Source: Butyrivibrio sp. M55 (lineage in GTDB: Bacteria > Bacillota > Clostridia > Lachnospirales > Lachnospiraceae). Taken from it: DNA of 64,000 nucleotides. Under the pieces are notes generated by a model. That model was given only the letters and a program-made list of their open reading frames with translations, made no database searches and was not told the DNA's origin. Of this stretch, positions 1 through 8,999 are shown piece by piece. How positions within the stretch are numbered: position 1 is the first letter of the stretch; each line of letters begins with the position of its first letter. Where the stretch lies: NCBI RefSeq assembly GCF_900116865.1, contig NZ_FPCD01000001.1:372001-436000 (forward strand), read 5' to 3'. Position numbers and translations under genes: made by a program.

Positions 1-2203
1 TAGCCTCAGCAAATTGTTCTTCAAACTTAGCCTTAACCGGAGAGAATCCATAGAAGGAATCCTTTTCCGCAGTCAAAATACTCTTAATCAGATCATAAAT
101 AACATCCTTATGTTCTGTTTTGCTGTTTACGGCAAATGTAGAAGGATATATTGCTGCCAGATTCTCGCCGTCGTTATTAGGGAATCCTACAAATTCAAAA
201 TCTTCTTTAAAGGTAAGATTCTTTGTACGACCATACTCTTCAAAGCTTGTTAAGAATGTTCTGTAGAACAATGTCTTATCTTCCTGGACATATTTTTCTT
301 CAGGAACCCACTCTCCGTTTTCTTCACTTTCGTGTTGATGTTCCTCATCAGGGAATTTATTTACAAAGTTCAGATAATCAATAAATTCCGGACTGTTAAA
401 GTTACACTTCTTATTCTTCCAGTCAACAAACTTGTCTCCGTAATATGTCCATAAATATGATCCGACACTTTCTCTTGAGTTATACGTTCCGAATGCAAGA
501 TCATATTTTGCACCGTTGGCGTTAATAATATCATCCCAATCCTTAAATGAAAGAGTTGTTTTTCCATTAAGGAATTTTGTCTTTGCTGAACATGTTTCAA
601 CATAAAACGAAGGCATGAATGTATAGAATTTACCGTCAATTTTCATCATTTCAGCCACATTGGGAATATACTCGATATCTCCAAGCGGACCGCCTTTTTC
701 AAATGCAGGTGTAAGATCAAGCAATATTCCCTTATCAACATACTTACGTAATGCTGCTTCATTATTTGAAACACAGATAATATCAGCAGCTTTTCCCGAT
801 GTGATATCAAGATTAAACTGCTTTTGTGCAGCTTCCCAATCATCCTGATACAAAGTATCGTAATTGATCATCTTGATCATATACTTATCGTTTGATCTGT
901 TAAATTTCATAATCGCATTTCCGATATCACCATTCATGTACTGTGACATCAGTGTAATAACGGTCTTGTCAACTACATCTTCCGGATTAACTTTGGTAAG
1001 TCTTGCCAAAGTTGAACCACTGTTTCTGACATCATCCGATCCGGGAAGATTTGCAATAAACTCAGTATCGCTTAGTGCAACGGCATCAAACCACATATAT
1101 CCACCGTTACCTATGTTGGAATCTCTAAGATCAAGGAGCTTATTAAGCTTCCCTGCGTTCATATCATATTTAAAAATACCGTCTTCATTCGATGCGTAAA
1201 GATTTCCCTCGCCACCTGTAAAGAAACTATAATTTCCATACTTACCGAAGCCTTCAAGCTTCTTACCGACTTCCTTTTTATCAAGGTCGAGAATCGCATT
1301 AATTTCGCCGTCTTCTCCCGAACCACCATAATAAGTAATAAGAAGCTCATTCTCGGAAAGTTTAGAAATATTGCCGAGCCATCCGTCATCGCCGCAGATC
1401 TTTTTTTTCTCGATTAGAACCTGAGGACCGTTTTTCTCATCAAAAGTCTCAATTGCTTCTTCTGAAAGACCGATAAGACCATATTTCTCAGTCCACATCA
1501 TATTGTAAAGATCGAATCCTTCATCTTCACCGGCTCCTTCTTTAGAAAACTGGTCAAGGTCAACCTTTGCAAGCTCTTTTCCTGTAGGATCGAGCTTTAC
1601 AAAATAAGATTTTCCTTCCTCCGGTGCATCACCTTCGGACTTACTGTCTTCAGAAGCATTAGCCTCATCAGCTGATGTTTCTGCTGCAGAAGCGTCTGCT
1701 GTAGCAGTATCAGCCACTGAAGCGTCTGACGCAGAAGAATCTGCAAATGAAACTTCTTCTGCAGAAGCATCTTCAGAATCACCGGATTCTACGCCTCCAC
1801 CATACATCATATCTCTATCGCCTACATAGACTCTCATATAAGCGTTTCCGTCTTTATCGAATACGCAGTTATATACATAAGTGTCCTTTCCGCTTCCGAC
1901 ATCAACTGATTGCACATCGGATCCATCCGGATTAAATGAGATCAATCTGCACTTTCCATTTTCGGTATTTGCAACAACCTTAATCTTATCTCCGGCACTA
2001 GTAAGAACAGATACCTCTTCGCCCGGCTCAAGAATACCTTCAAGGTCTTCCTGTTTAAAAATACAGTTTTTATCAATTTTCTTGGCATCTTCCAATGAAA
2101 CGCCATTATTTTTCTTTTTACCGCATCCGGTCATCGATGTTGCCAAAAGTACGGATACAAGCAAACAACTTACTGCTCTCCCGACAAATTGTCTTTTTCC
2201 CAT
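1..2203 (-). CDS. large extracellular solute-binding lipoprotein (partial, C-terminus beyond window)
   Basis: The reading frame starts at ATG 2203 and stays open to base 1, so the C-terminus is missing; 734 codons are visible. The N-terminus is a lipoprotein signal peptide with lipobox SMTGC followed by KKK. Residues about 45-400 are beta-rich and look propeller-like, interrupted at about 138-197 by an Ala/Ser/Asp/Glu-rich linker. From about residue 410 the sequence resembles family 1 sugar-binding proteins (SQYMNGDIGNAIMKFN, GKAADIICVSNN, LLDLTPAF). It overlaps the preceding gene by 34 bases and is the last visible gene of the operon with MalF/MalG-like permeases, which supports a ligand-capture role outside the membrane. 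The added N-terminal half makes it much longer than usual binding proteins (about 400-450 aa). The ligand cannot be named. Confidence 0.8.
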   Translation of the reverse strand, partial: MGKRQFVGRAVSCLLVSVLLATSMTGCGKKKNNGVSLEDAKKIDKNCIFKQEDLEGILEPGEEVSVLTSAGDKIKVVANTENGKCRLISFNPDGSDVQSVDVGSGKDTYVYNCVFDKDGNAYMRVYVGDRDMMYGGGVESGDSEDASAEEVSFADSSASDASVADTATADASAAETSADEANASEDSKSEGDAPEEGKSYFVKLDPTGKELAKVDLDQFSKEGAGEDEGFDLYNMMWTEKYGLIGLSEEAIETFDEKNGPQVLIEKKKICGDDGWLGNISKLSENELLITYYGGSGEDGEINAILDLDKKEVGKKLEGFGKYGNYSFFTGGEGNLYASNEDGIFKYDMNAGKLNKLLDLRDSNIGNGGYMWFDAVALSDTEFIANLPGSDDVRNSGSTLARLTKVNPEDVVDKTVITLMSQYMNGDIGNAIMKFNRSNDKYMIKMINYDTLYQDDWEAAQKQFNLDITSGKAADIICVSNNEAALRKYVDKGILLDLTPAFEKGGPLGDIEYIPNVAEMMKIDGKFYTFMPSFYVETCSAKTKFLNGKTTLSFKDWDDIINANGAKYDLAFGTYNSRESVGSYLWTYYGDKFVDWKNKKCNFNSPEFIDYLNFVNKFPDEEHQHESEENGEWVPEEKYVQEDKTLFYRTFLTSFEEYGRTKNLTFKEDFEFVGFPNNDGENLAAIYPSTFAVNSKTEHKDVIYDLIKSILTAEKDSFYGFSPVKAKFEEQFAEA

Positions 2204-3375
2204 TTACTTATCCTCTTTTTCTTCTTCCTGTCATTCATTTTCACTTCAAGTTCATACTTCTTATCAGCCAGTTTTTCCATTAAGCCGTGAAGATCAGTCT
2301 CCCTATGCGTATAGCAATTCTTCACAAAAAGGATGACTGTCACAACAGCGCTCACTTTCAAAAACAGTCCGATAATAAAAAGGACGGATAAAACATCTTC
2401 GTATCCTCTGGCAATGTTTTCCCAATAAGGGTAATATATTGCCTTTTGCCACATACTTCTTGTACCAAAAGAAGCTGCAACTTCGAGAAGCGACATAGGT
2501 TTAAACCTCTCTGAATTCTCGCAGATGTGCACCGATCCGCCATCCAGACCGCAACTCTCAGTTATATATTTGCAAACAATCCCTTCTACGGGATTGGGGC
2601 AAGCAATCTCATAACAATTGATTCCGCCGAACTTCGCTTTCTGTCCGGTTTCGGAAATCTCTTTTTCTACTGTTCTGCCGCTGTATATATCTCCAAATCT
2701 TGAAAGGCTTTCATAGGACATATAGATAACAGGTTCTTTAAGTCCTGCGGCATCATTAAACCTTCCCTTTTCTCTGTCTATAACACCTGCGATATAGTGG
2801 GGAGCATTATTGATATAGACAACTTCTCCGCATATATCGCTCGATCCAAACATATCCCACGCTATCTGCTTATCCAACACGATATAATTGGGCATCGTGG
2901 GGTCATCTTTAAATGCATTACCCGTCACAAAATTAAGCGGGTGAAAAAGAAAAAACTCTCCGCCAACTCCTATGGCGCGGGCCTTATACGGCTCTTTATC
3001 CTTATCGTAGCTTATGGCCACCGATCCCTGGGCGCTGTAACAACTGCTGAAATTCAGCTTTTTTTCGTTGATTCCGCCCTCATCTACCATCTTATTTTTA
3101 AAATCATATTCAAGTTTTTTTATGGCATTTTCATCAATACATTGATTCTGGGCATAAAACACACTTACCTGTGCCCATTTATCATCAACAGATAATCTTC
3201 CTATAACATTCTGATCGGGCATACTCCCAACCACAAATCTCGTTATGATCCCCAGAATAAGATCTATCAAAAGCAGTATCGTAATGAGTATAAGCGGTAC
3301 TTTAGCTTCGATTAAAAAAGTCTTTATTTTGTTTTTTGCTTTTTCATTAAACTCTGATACTTTTTCTTTATCCAT
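2170..3375 (-). CDS. MacB-like periplasmic-domain membrane protein without FtsX core
   Basis: A 401-residue protein with one membrane helix near residues 26-45, a large extracytoplasmic domain that resembles the MacB_PCD domain of MacB/YtrF-type ABC permeases (for example a segment with YIVLDKQIAWDMFGSSDICG), then only one more helix near 328-352 and a charged cytoplasmic tail of about 45 residues. MacB-type permeases normally have three helices after this domain (FtsX core), so this is a reduced form. ATG 3375 was chosen because it follows the upstream stop (3378-3380) by two bases; a longer open frame to 3447 would run inside the adaptor gene. It sits directly downstream of a HlyD/MacA-like adaptor, the usual partner of MacB, but no MacB-type ATPase is in the cluster. 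Confidence 0.7.
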   Translation of the reverse strand: MDKEKVSEFNEKAKNKIKTFLIEAKVPLILITILLLIDLILGIITRFVVGSMPDQNVIGRLSVDDKWAQVSVFYAQNQCIDENAIKKLEYDFKNKMVDEGGINEKKLNFSSCYSAQGSVAISYDKDKEPYKARAIGVGGEFFLFHPLNFVTGNAFKDDPTMPNYIVLDKQIAWDMFGSSDICGEVVYINNAPHYIAGVIDREKGRFNDAAGLKEPVIYMSYESLSRFGDIYSGRTVEKEISETGQKAKFGGINCYEIACPNPVEGIVCKYITESCGLDGGSVHICENSERFKPMSLLEVAASFGTRSMWQKAIYYPYWENIARGYEDVLSVLFIIGLFLKVSAVVTVILFVKNCYTHRETDLHGLMEKLADKKYELEVKMNDRKKKKRISKWEKDNLSGEQ

Positions 3376-3377
3376 AA

Positions 3378-4937
3378 TTATTTCTCTGCAAGTCTTACCT
3401 GATCTCCGGGCTCTATCGCTTTTGAAGCTGTTGTTATAATACTGCAATATTCGGGAAGATTACCCTCAATAGCTGTATTCTTCGAATCTGAATCAAGTGT
3501 AGTTACTTCAACCTTTGTAGCAATATATCTGTTTCCGAGAGGGGAACTCTTCTCTGTAAGGACAAGTACGTAGTTCCTGTTGTCTGCGCCTTTGATTGCA
3601 TTATTGGGAACAATCAAATCATAATGCTTTGGCTTTTCACCCATCTTAAGAGATACTTCCTGTCCCGGAGTAACCTCGGAACTCTGGATTTTAAAGGTCA
3701 AAACCTTCATATTTGCAGGATCTTTTTTGTCATTTCTAATGGACTTAAGTATCGCCTTAAATTCCTCAGGTTTTTCAAAGCTGTATGGATTTGTAAGTTC
3801 GGCAACGTTTCCGACTTTTACTCTCTTTGCCTGCTCTACTTTTACTGAGCACTCAAGTGTCATGTCTTTTCCGTCAACCTGAATAACCGCAACGGGTTCT
3901 TCTGCATTTGTCTTTTCTCCGGCAACTTTGTTTATGCTGGAGATTATTCCGTCAACGGGTGCCTTGATTGTCGCTCCGGTTGACTCAGCCTCAAGCTTTG
4001 CAAGCTTTGCCTTTGACTCCGCAATCTTTTCCTTTAAATCCGTAAGACCGATTTCAGATCCCAAGCTGTCCAATACTTTCTGCTTTTCCTTTTCAGCCGC
4101 TTCCAATTCTGCAGCAGTCTTTGCTTTTTCCGCAGTAGCCGCAGCAAGTTTCTTCTGATTGTCCGCATCAAGCTGAGTTCCATAATTATTAAGCTGGCTC
4201 TGATCTTTTGTAAGCTCGTCTACCTTTTTCTGTAGATCAGCCGCTCTGTCCTCATCGCCACGAGCCTGCGCATCAGCAAGATCCGCCTGAGCCTGTGCAA
4301 GAGTATATCCGGGCGTTGCCGCATTATAATCACTGTCAGCCTTATCGGTAGTTGCTTTCTGTGTAATTGCATCAATCTGAGCCTGAGCTGCACGGTCCGC
4401 CTCAAGTGCCGCATCATATCTGTCTGTGGCAGCCTTTAATTCACTCTGATATTTATCCTGTGATGACTTCTTTCCTTTACGAACGTTTGTAATAACATCA
4501 TCGGGTACTTTTCCTGAAAAAAGCTCTGTATCATATTTAAGTTCAAGATCATCAAGCTTCTCTTTTTCTGCAAGAAACTCTTCCGACTCTATGTCGTCAA
4601 GATAAAAGATGATGTCGTCTTTCTTTACGTGTGCGCCTTCCTTTACGGCTACACCTGAAATTTTTCTCGATTCCTTAACCGTAACTTCATACGGATCTTC
4701 CGCAACAATTTCTCCGGATATAGGAATTTCCTTAACTATTTCTCCGCTATCCACAGTAGTTGTCGCAACCTGTGCAAGCGAATAATTCATGATGGTATTT
4801 GAAAAGAATGTAAGCGCAAGCATAATGCAAAGAAAAACAATTGCTACGTTCTTTACAATATCTTTTTTATCCCTCTTTTTGTCCTTTTCTTTGTCTGTAT
4901 CCTTATCTTCAACGATAAGCTGATTTTCATTACTCAT
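3378..4937 (-). CDS. HlyD/MacA-family membrane fusion (adaptor) protein
   Basis: A 519-residue protein with a Lys/Asp-rich cytoplasmic start, one membrane anchor at about 29-52, a lipoyl-like half (VKEGAHVKKDDIIFYLDD), a long Ala/Lys/Glu-rich coiled-coil hairpin at about 110-310, the second lipoyl half (ATIKAPVDGIISSINKVAGE) and beta-barrel plus membrane-proximal domains to the C-terminus. This is the order seen in RND/MacA-type adaptors and Gram-positive YknX-like proteins. An AGGAGG site precedes ATG 4937, which overlaps the upstream permease stop as ATGA. In Gram-positive bacteria such proteins pair with MacB-type permeases; here the next gene encodes a reduced MacB-like protein, while the previous two encode importer permeases, an unusual mixture. 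Confidence 0.85.
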   Translation of the reverse strand: MSNENQLIVEDKDTDKEKDKKRDKKDIVKNVAIVFLCIMLALTFFSNTIMNYSLAQVATTTVDSGEIVKEIPISGEIVAEDPYEVTVKESRKISGVAVKEGAHVKKDDIIFYLDDIESEEFLAEKEKLDDLELKYDTELFSGKVPDDVITNVRKGKKSSQDKYQSELKAATDRYDAALEADRAAQAQIDAITQKATTDKADSDYNAATPGYTLAQAQADLADAQARGDEDRAADLQKKVDELTKDQSQLNNYGTQLDADNQKKLAAATAEKAKTAAELEAAEKEKQKVLDSLGSEIGLTDLKEKIAESKAKLAKLEAESTGATIKAPVDGIISSINKVAGEKTNAEEPVAVIQVDGKDMTLECSVKVEQAKRVKVGNVAELTNPYSFEKPEEFKAILKSIRNDKKDPANMKVLTFKIQSSEVTPGQEVSLKMGEKPKHYDLIVPNNAIKGADNRNYVLVLTEKSSPLGNRYIATKVEVTTLDSDSKNTAIEGNLPEYCSIITTASKAIEPGDQVRLAEK

Positions 4938-5875
4938 CCTTTGACTCCTCCTTGGTAGGAAATACCTTCCACCAAATAATCTTCGCCGTACAAGAACAAT
5001 AACAACGGCGGAATTAAATATATTACCGCAACTGCAAATGCAAGACTTATCTCACCTTGATTGATCTTTGACAAAAATACCGACAGTGGATGTTTATCTA
5101 CATCCTTTAGCAAGATAAGAGGTTGCTCAACCATATTCCAATAGTCGAAAAATACCAATATCATTATTGAAGCGATTCCGCCCTTACACAGCGGAAACTG
5201 TATCCTTGAAAAGATTTCCCATTCACCCGCTCCGTCTATCTCTGCCGCCTCGGTAAGTTCCTTGGGAACTCGCTTCATAAACTTTGTAAGCAGATATATT
5301 GCAAACGGCGAGAAAAATCCGGGAAACCATATCGCCCACTTCGTATCCAAAATTCCCAGAAAATCTGAAACCAGGTAGTTCGGAACAAGTGTGACCTGAT
5401 ATGGCATAAGCATCAGAATGATGTACATGAAAAATATCACATTTTTTATCCTGCTCTCATGCCGTGAAAATCCGTAAGCCGCAAACGATGCAAGTGCAAG
5501 CTGCACTATAACTATCGGAACCGTATATATCATCGAATACCAGAACTTCAGAAGATACTCCGGGCTCTTTAAAAGAACCGTATAATACTGATCAAAAGTA
5601 ACCATATCCGGAATAAACTTTAGATTTACAGTCTTTGAAATATATGTCCTCGCGCCATTTTCGTTTTTACCGTAATTATCAAAAATCGAACCGTAATTCG
5701 CATTTATCTCTGTCGCAGCCATAAACGAATTGGTAAGCGTAAGAAGTGTCGGCATTATGAAGAAAAATGCAAATATAATTGCCGAAACTGTTACTATGAT
5801 CTTCTTTGTTCTATCTTCAAGTTCTTTTTTCTGTTTTATTCTTTTTCTGTATATTTTGCTAAACTCATTTTCCAT
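4934..5875 (-). CDS. MalG-type carbohydrate ABC transporter permease
   Basis: A 313-residue integral membrane protein of the binding-protein-dependent transport family, with six predicted helices and the cytoplasmic EAA loop (ELTEAAEIDGAGEWEIFSRI) that docks to the ATPase of sugar importers. Length and N-terminal cytoplasmic stretch before helix 1 are typical of MalG/LacG proteins. It follows the MalF-like gene by eight bases and overlaps the adaptor gene by four bases, so the three are co-transcribed. No MsmK/MalK-type importer ATPase is in the window; in many Firmicutes one shared ATPase is encoded elsewhere. Substrate unknown; the large binding lipoprotein at 1-2203 is the probable partner. 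Confidence 0.88.
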   Translation of the reverse strand: MENEFSKIYRKRIKQKKELEDRTKKIIVTVSAIIFAFFFIMPTLLTLTNSFMAATEINANYGSIFDNYGKNENGARTYISKTVNLKFIPDMVTFDQYYTVLLKSPEYLLKFWYSMIYTVPIVIVQLALASFAAYGFSRHESRIKNVIFFMYIILMLMPYQVTLVPNYLVSDFLGILDTKWAIWFPGFFSPFAIYLLTKFMKRVPKELTEAAEIDGAGEWEIFSRIQFPLCKGGIASIMILVFFDYWNMVEQPLILLKDVDKHPLSVFLSKINQGEISLAFAVAVIYLIPPLLLFLYGEDYLVEGISYQGGVKG

Positions 5876-5883
5876 AAAAGCTA

Positions 5884-6804
5884 TTATCCTTCGACGTCTT
5901 TACCGTATGAGTCCTCAAACTTTATCAAAAAGTATATGAGTATCGAAACAATTATGAACATGATTATCGCCGCCGCAGAAAGCATCTGATAGTCGAGCGA
6001 TGCGAATTTATTGTTCATGTAATGTTGCAGCATATAAAGCGTGTCATAAGGATAATCTCCGGTCAGCAGGTATATCTCCCTGAAAACCTTAAATGAATTG
6101 ATAAGCGACATAATAGTCACAAACATTATCGTAGGTGATATAAACCTAAGCTTCACATGCCAAAATATCTGTAATTTACCGGCACTTTCTATTCTTGCAA
6201 CTTCTATAAGTTCCTTTGGAATTCCTGCAAGCGCAGACATGAACAAAATCATGTTATATCCAAGGTTCTTCCATAAAAAAAGCGTAAGCAAAACAACATA
6301 TGCTTTATCTGACTTAAGCCAGTCTGTCTTGGATGTATCCCCAAGCGCTGCAAGAACGTTGTTTACAATTCCGTTCTGATGGAACATTACCTGCCAGATA
6401 AGTACTATCGATGCCGTCGGAACCATAAGAGGACTTAAGAACGACGACCTGAAAAAACTCTTAAACGGAATCCTTGATTCCATCACTGCAGCAAGTATCA
6501 GCGATAGTACAACCGCAAGCGGCACCGCGGTAAAGGAAAAATTAAGAGTATTAAGTCCCGCTTTCCTAAACGCGTCATTATTCCATACATTCACAAAGTT
6601 ACTAAATCCGACAAACTCTTTCTGTATCGGGTTATTCATAAATGAATAACCTATAATAACCATGAACGGTGCAACAAAAAATACAAATACTCCGATCAGC
6701 GAAGGGAGAAGAAAGAACCATGAAATGAGTTCTCTCTTTCCGACAGTCTTTACTCTTTGTTTAGGTTGTTTAGTTCTTTCAGTAATTAAAGACTTTATCT
6801 TCAC
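5884..6804 (-). CDS. MalF-type carbohydrate ABC transporter permease
   Basis: A 306-residue permease with six predicted helices and an EAA-type loop in which the motif reads ELIEVARIESAGKLQIF, so EAA is EVA. It forms the natural heterodimer with the MalG-like product. The start is GTG 6804, which overlaps the stop of the upstream ABC-2 permease as GTGA; a GAGGA sequence lies about nine bases upstream. That overlap ties the importer permeases to the exporter-type genes translationally. Family assignment is secure, substrate is not. Confidence 0.87.
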   Translation of the reverse strand: MKIKSLITERTKQPKQRVKTVGKRELISWFFLLPSLIGVFVFFVAPFMVIIGYSFMNNPIQKEFVGFSNFVNVWNNDAFRKAGLNTLNFSFTAVPLAVVLSLILAAVMESRIPFKSFFRSSFLSPLMVPTASIVLIWQVMFHQNGIVNNVLAALGDTSKTDWLKSDKAYVVLLTLFLWKNLGYNMILFMSALAGIPKELIEVARIESAGKLQIFWHVKLRFISPTIMFVTIMSLINSFKVFREIYLLTGDYPYDTLYMLQHYMNNKFASLDYQMLSAAAIIMFIIVSILIYFLIKFEDSYGKDVEG

Positions 6805-8999
6805 TTATTAAAATCCTCATAAACAAATTTAGGAACTGATCCTTTCTTGAAACTGTAGTGATATGTAAAAACATCTTGATATTTATCATCAAATGATACA
6901 GTGAATTTTTTATCTACCTTATCAAACGGATACTCCCACTCAATATAGTCCTCAAGTATACAGTTTTCCATAATTTCTTTTATCTTGTCTTTGTCTGTAT
7001 ATGTTTCTACGTTAAAACCAAAATCTTTTCCGTCATAACACCATTTATCATAGATTTCTTTTTGCTCTTCTACAGACATCTCACTGAAGTTATATCCCGG
7101 AAAATCATCAGTAACCATAAGTTCCTGTATTTTATCAACAGGATACTCATTGCCATTATAAAGATCATTTTTTGCAAGCACATCAATTGTGCGAGTAAAA
7201 TCCTTATACACAGGCATTACATAAGAAGAATACGGATCATTTTCAAAATCCACTTCCCCGATAGCACTGGTCTCTTTTATATAAGAGAATTTATAGTGTT
7301 CCAAAACATCCTGCTTATATGCTTCAACGAATTTCTCCATAACTGATACATCATTTGTAACTGTATCTCCTCCCGGGAAAGAACAATTCATTGATGCTTC
7401 TCCCGTAGATATTTCTTCTGCGTTAAAAAAATCATCAGCAAAACAAGGAACATGTCCCTTTATATACTCTTCACTGCTTGTAAGCTTATCCATAAGCGCA
7501 GGATCTATATCATAAGGAATCACAACATCACGATAAACTTTTCTTCCGTCTTTCAGATTATAGAGAATTTTTTCTTCCCATCCATATTTATAATAGTCAC
7601 CGTCAGCTTTTCTGGCACACTCCATACTCTTTTGGGCAATCGGAAGAAATGTATCCATATCCGTGATCTTCATATTTTTAAAGGAATAAGTATCCCACTC
7701 TATTGAGGAATTAAAGCCATGATAAAATTGCCTTTGATAATAGTATCCAAAATCATTGTTATAAAGAGATGCACTTTCAACAGATGACGCATTGGGGACA
7801 TAACTGTCATAGCCTAGAAGGTCACCTCTGTATATAAAAAAAATCAGTAAAAGTATAGCCATCGCCATGAAAGTTTGGCGTTTCCCTTTAGCAAAGCTCT
7901 TTACATCCGAATCAAGGCAAATTTCAATAAGTGAACCTGTAAAAACACATATTGCAAGCATTGCAATGCAAAGCAAAAGATAAAGCTTACGATTCCATGC
8001 CACATCAAAAATCGAATGAAGAACAACCATTCCGCCAAGCGATGTTATTACACAAACAAGAACCTTACATGCCCATCTTACAGGTCTGAAGATAACTGTC
8101 TTTCCAACATGTTCTGCCCTTCTGTACTTATATACAAATACAACCAACGCAGTTGCTATGATCGCAGTAACTATCATATCTATGTCATACCTGATTGAAT
8201 GAAGATAATTACTCATGACGCTTGAAATATCAAAAGACTTATCTATCGAATAGTATTCAAATTTGTACATTATGTTATTAGCAAGGTTTTTCACATCGTT
8301 ACAAGGTGACAAAATGGCCGTATTTTCTGACATATAACTTGCTGTTGAAAAGAATACCCGATTCAGATAATGGAATTCTTCTCCGAGTATAAACGGGAAA
8401 TACAGCATAATACCTGTCAATATAAGCGCAATAATCCTTGTTCCGCACAGCAATATGGCAAGTGTTGTTATGGTAAAGCATGTGTAGAAAAATATTATCA
8501 TTCTGACTGTCTGAATAAGAACAGCAATGATAAGAGCGGCGTTTAACGCCCCAAATGCCAATGCGGCAAGAATCGCAACAACTTCTACGCCAAGGAATAT
8601 GGTTATAAAATTGGTAATCGCAACGAAATAAGCACTCTGCATTCTTCTTGCACTTGTAGTAGGAAGGCTTAAATAAAAATCAAGCTTACTCATACTAAAG
8701 AGATAAGAAAACTTAGTAAATGCATATATTATTCCGAGAGCACCTATCAAAATATAAAACATTGAGCCAAGTCCGATAGTATGCATAACTACAGCCTGCT
8801 TTTCATACAGCATCTGTGCTGCATCCTGCTCATGCTCAATTCCAAAGTGATGCGATCTGATAAACAAAAGCACCATCGGTACAACAAAAGCTATAAACAT
8901 AACCGGAGCGACCATTACATATGACCACAAGCTCTTATTGCTCATTATATTTTTATTTGCTTTAATTTTATCAACCCATGATGAATTTGCGGATGTCAT
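6801..8999 (-). CDS. ABC-2 type exporter permease with large C-terminal soluble domain
   Basis: A 732-residue membrane protein. The first half carries two groups of hydrophobic helices (roughly residues 25-230 and 290-420). The last 300 or so residues are hydrophilic, acidic and tyrosine-rich, and should lie outside the membrane. This agrees with YtrC/YtrD-like ABC-2 permeases that have extracytoplasmic domains. ATG 8999 was chosen because a GGAGGTGG ribosome binding site sits just upstream (about 9008-9015); a longer frame to 9059 has none. It overlaps the 3' end of the ATPase gene by 29 bases, so the two form an ABC exporter. Substrate unknown; YtrA-controlled relatives respond to cell-wall antibiotics. 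Confidence 0.75.
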   Translation of the reverse strand: MTSANSSWVDKIKANKNIMSNKSLWSYVMVAPVMFIAFVVPMVLLFIRSHHFGIEHEQDAAQMLYEKQAVVMHTIGLGSMFYILIGALGIIYAFTKFSYLFSMSKLDFYLSLPTTSARRMQSAYFVAITNFITIFLGVEVVAILAALAFGALNAALIIAVLIQTVRMIIFFYTCFTITTLAILLCGTRIIALILTGIMLYFPFILGEEFHYLNRVFFSTASYMSENTAILSPCNDVKNLANNIMYKFEYYSIDKSFDISSVMSNYLHSIRYDIDMIVTAIIATALVVFVYKYRRAEHVGKTVIFRPVRWACKVLVCVITSLGGMVVLHSIFDVAWNRKLYLLLCIAMLAICVFTGSLIEICLDSDVKSFAKGKRQTFMAMAILLLIFFIYRGDLLGYDSYVPNASSVESASLYNNDFGYYYQRQFYHGFNSSIEWDTYSFKNMKITDMDTFLPIAQKSMECARKADGDYYKYGWEEKILYNLKDGRKVYRDVVIPYDIDPALMDKLTSSEEYIKGHVPCFADDFFNAEEISTGEASMNCSFPGGDTVTNDVSVMEKFVEAYKQDVLEHYKFSYIKETSAIGEVDFENDPYSSYVMPVYKDFTRTIDVLAKNDLYNGNEYPVDKIQELMVTDDFPGYNFSEMSVEEQKEIYDKWCYDGKDFGFNVETYTDKDKIKEIMENCILEDYIEWEYPFDKVDKKFTVSFDDKYQDVFTYHYSFKKGSVPKFVYEDFNK

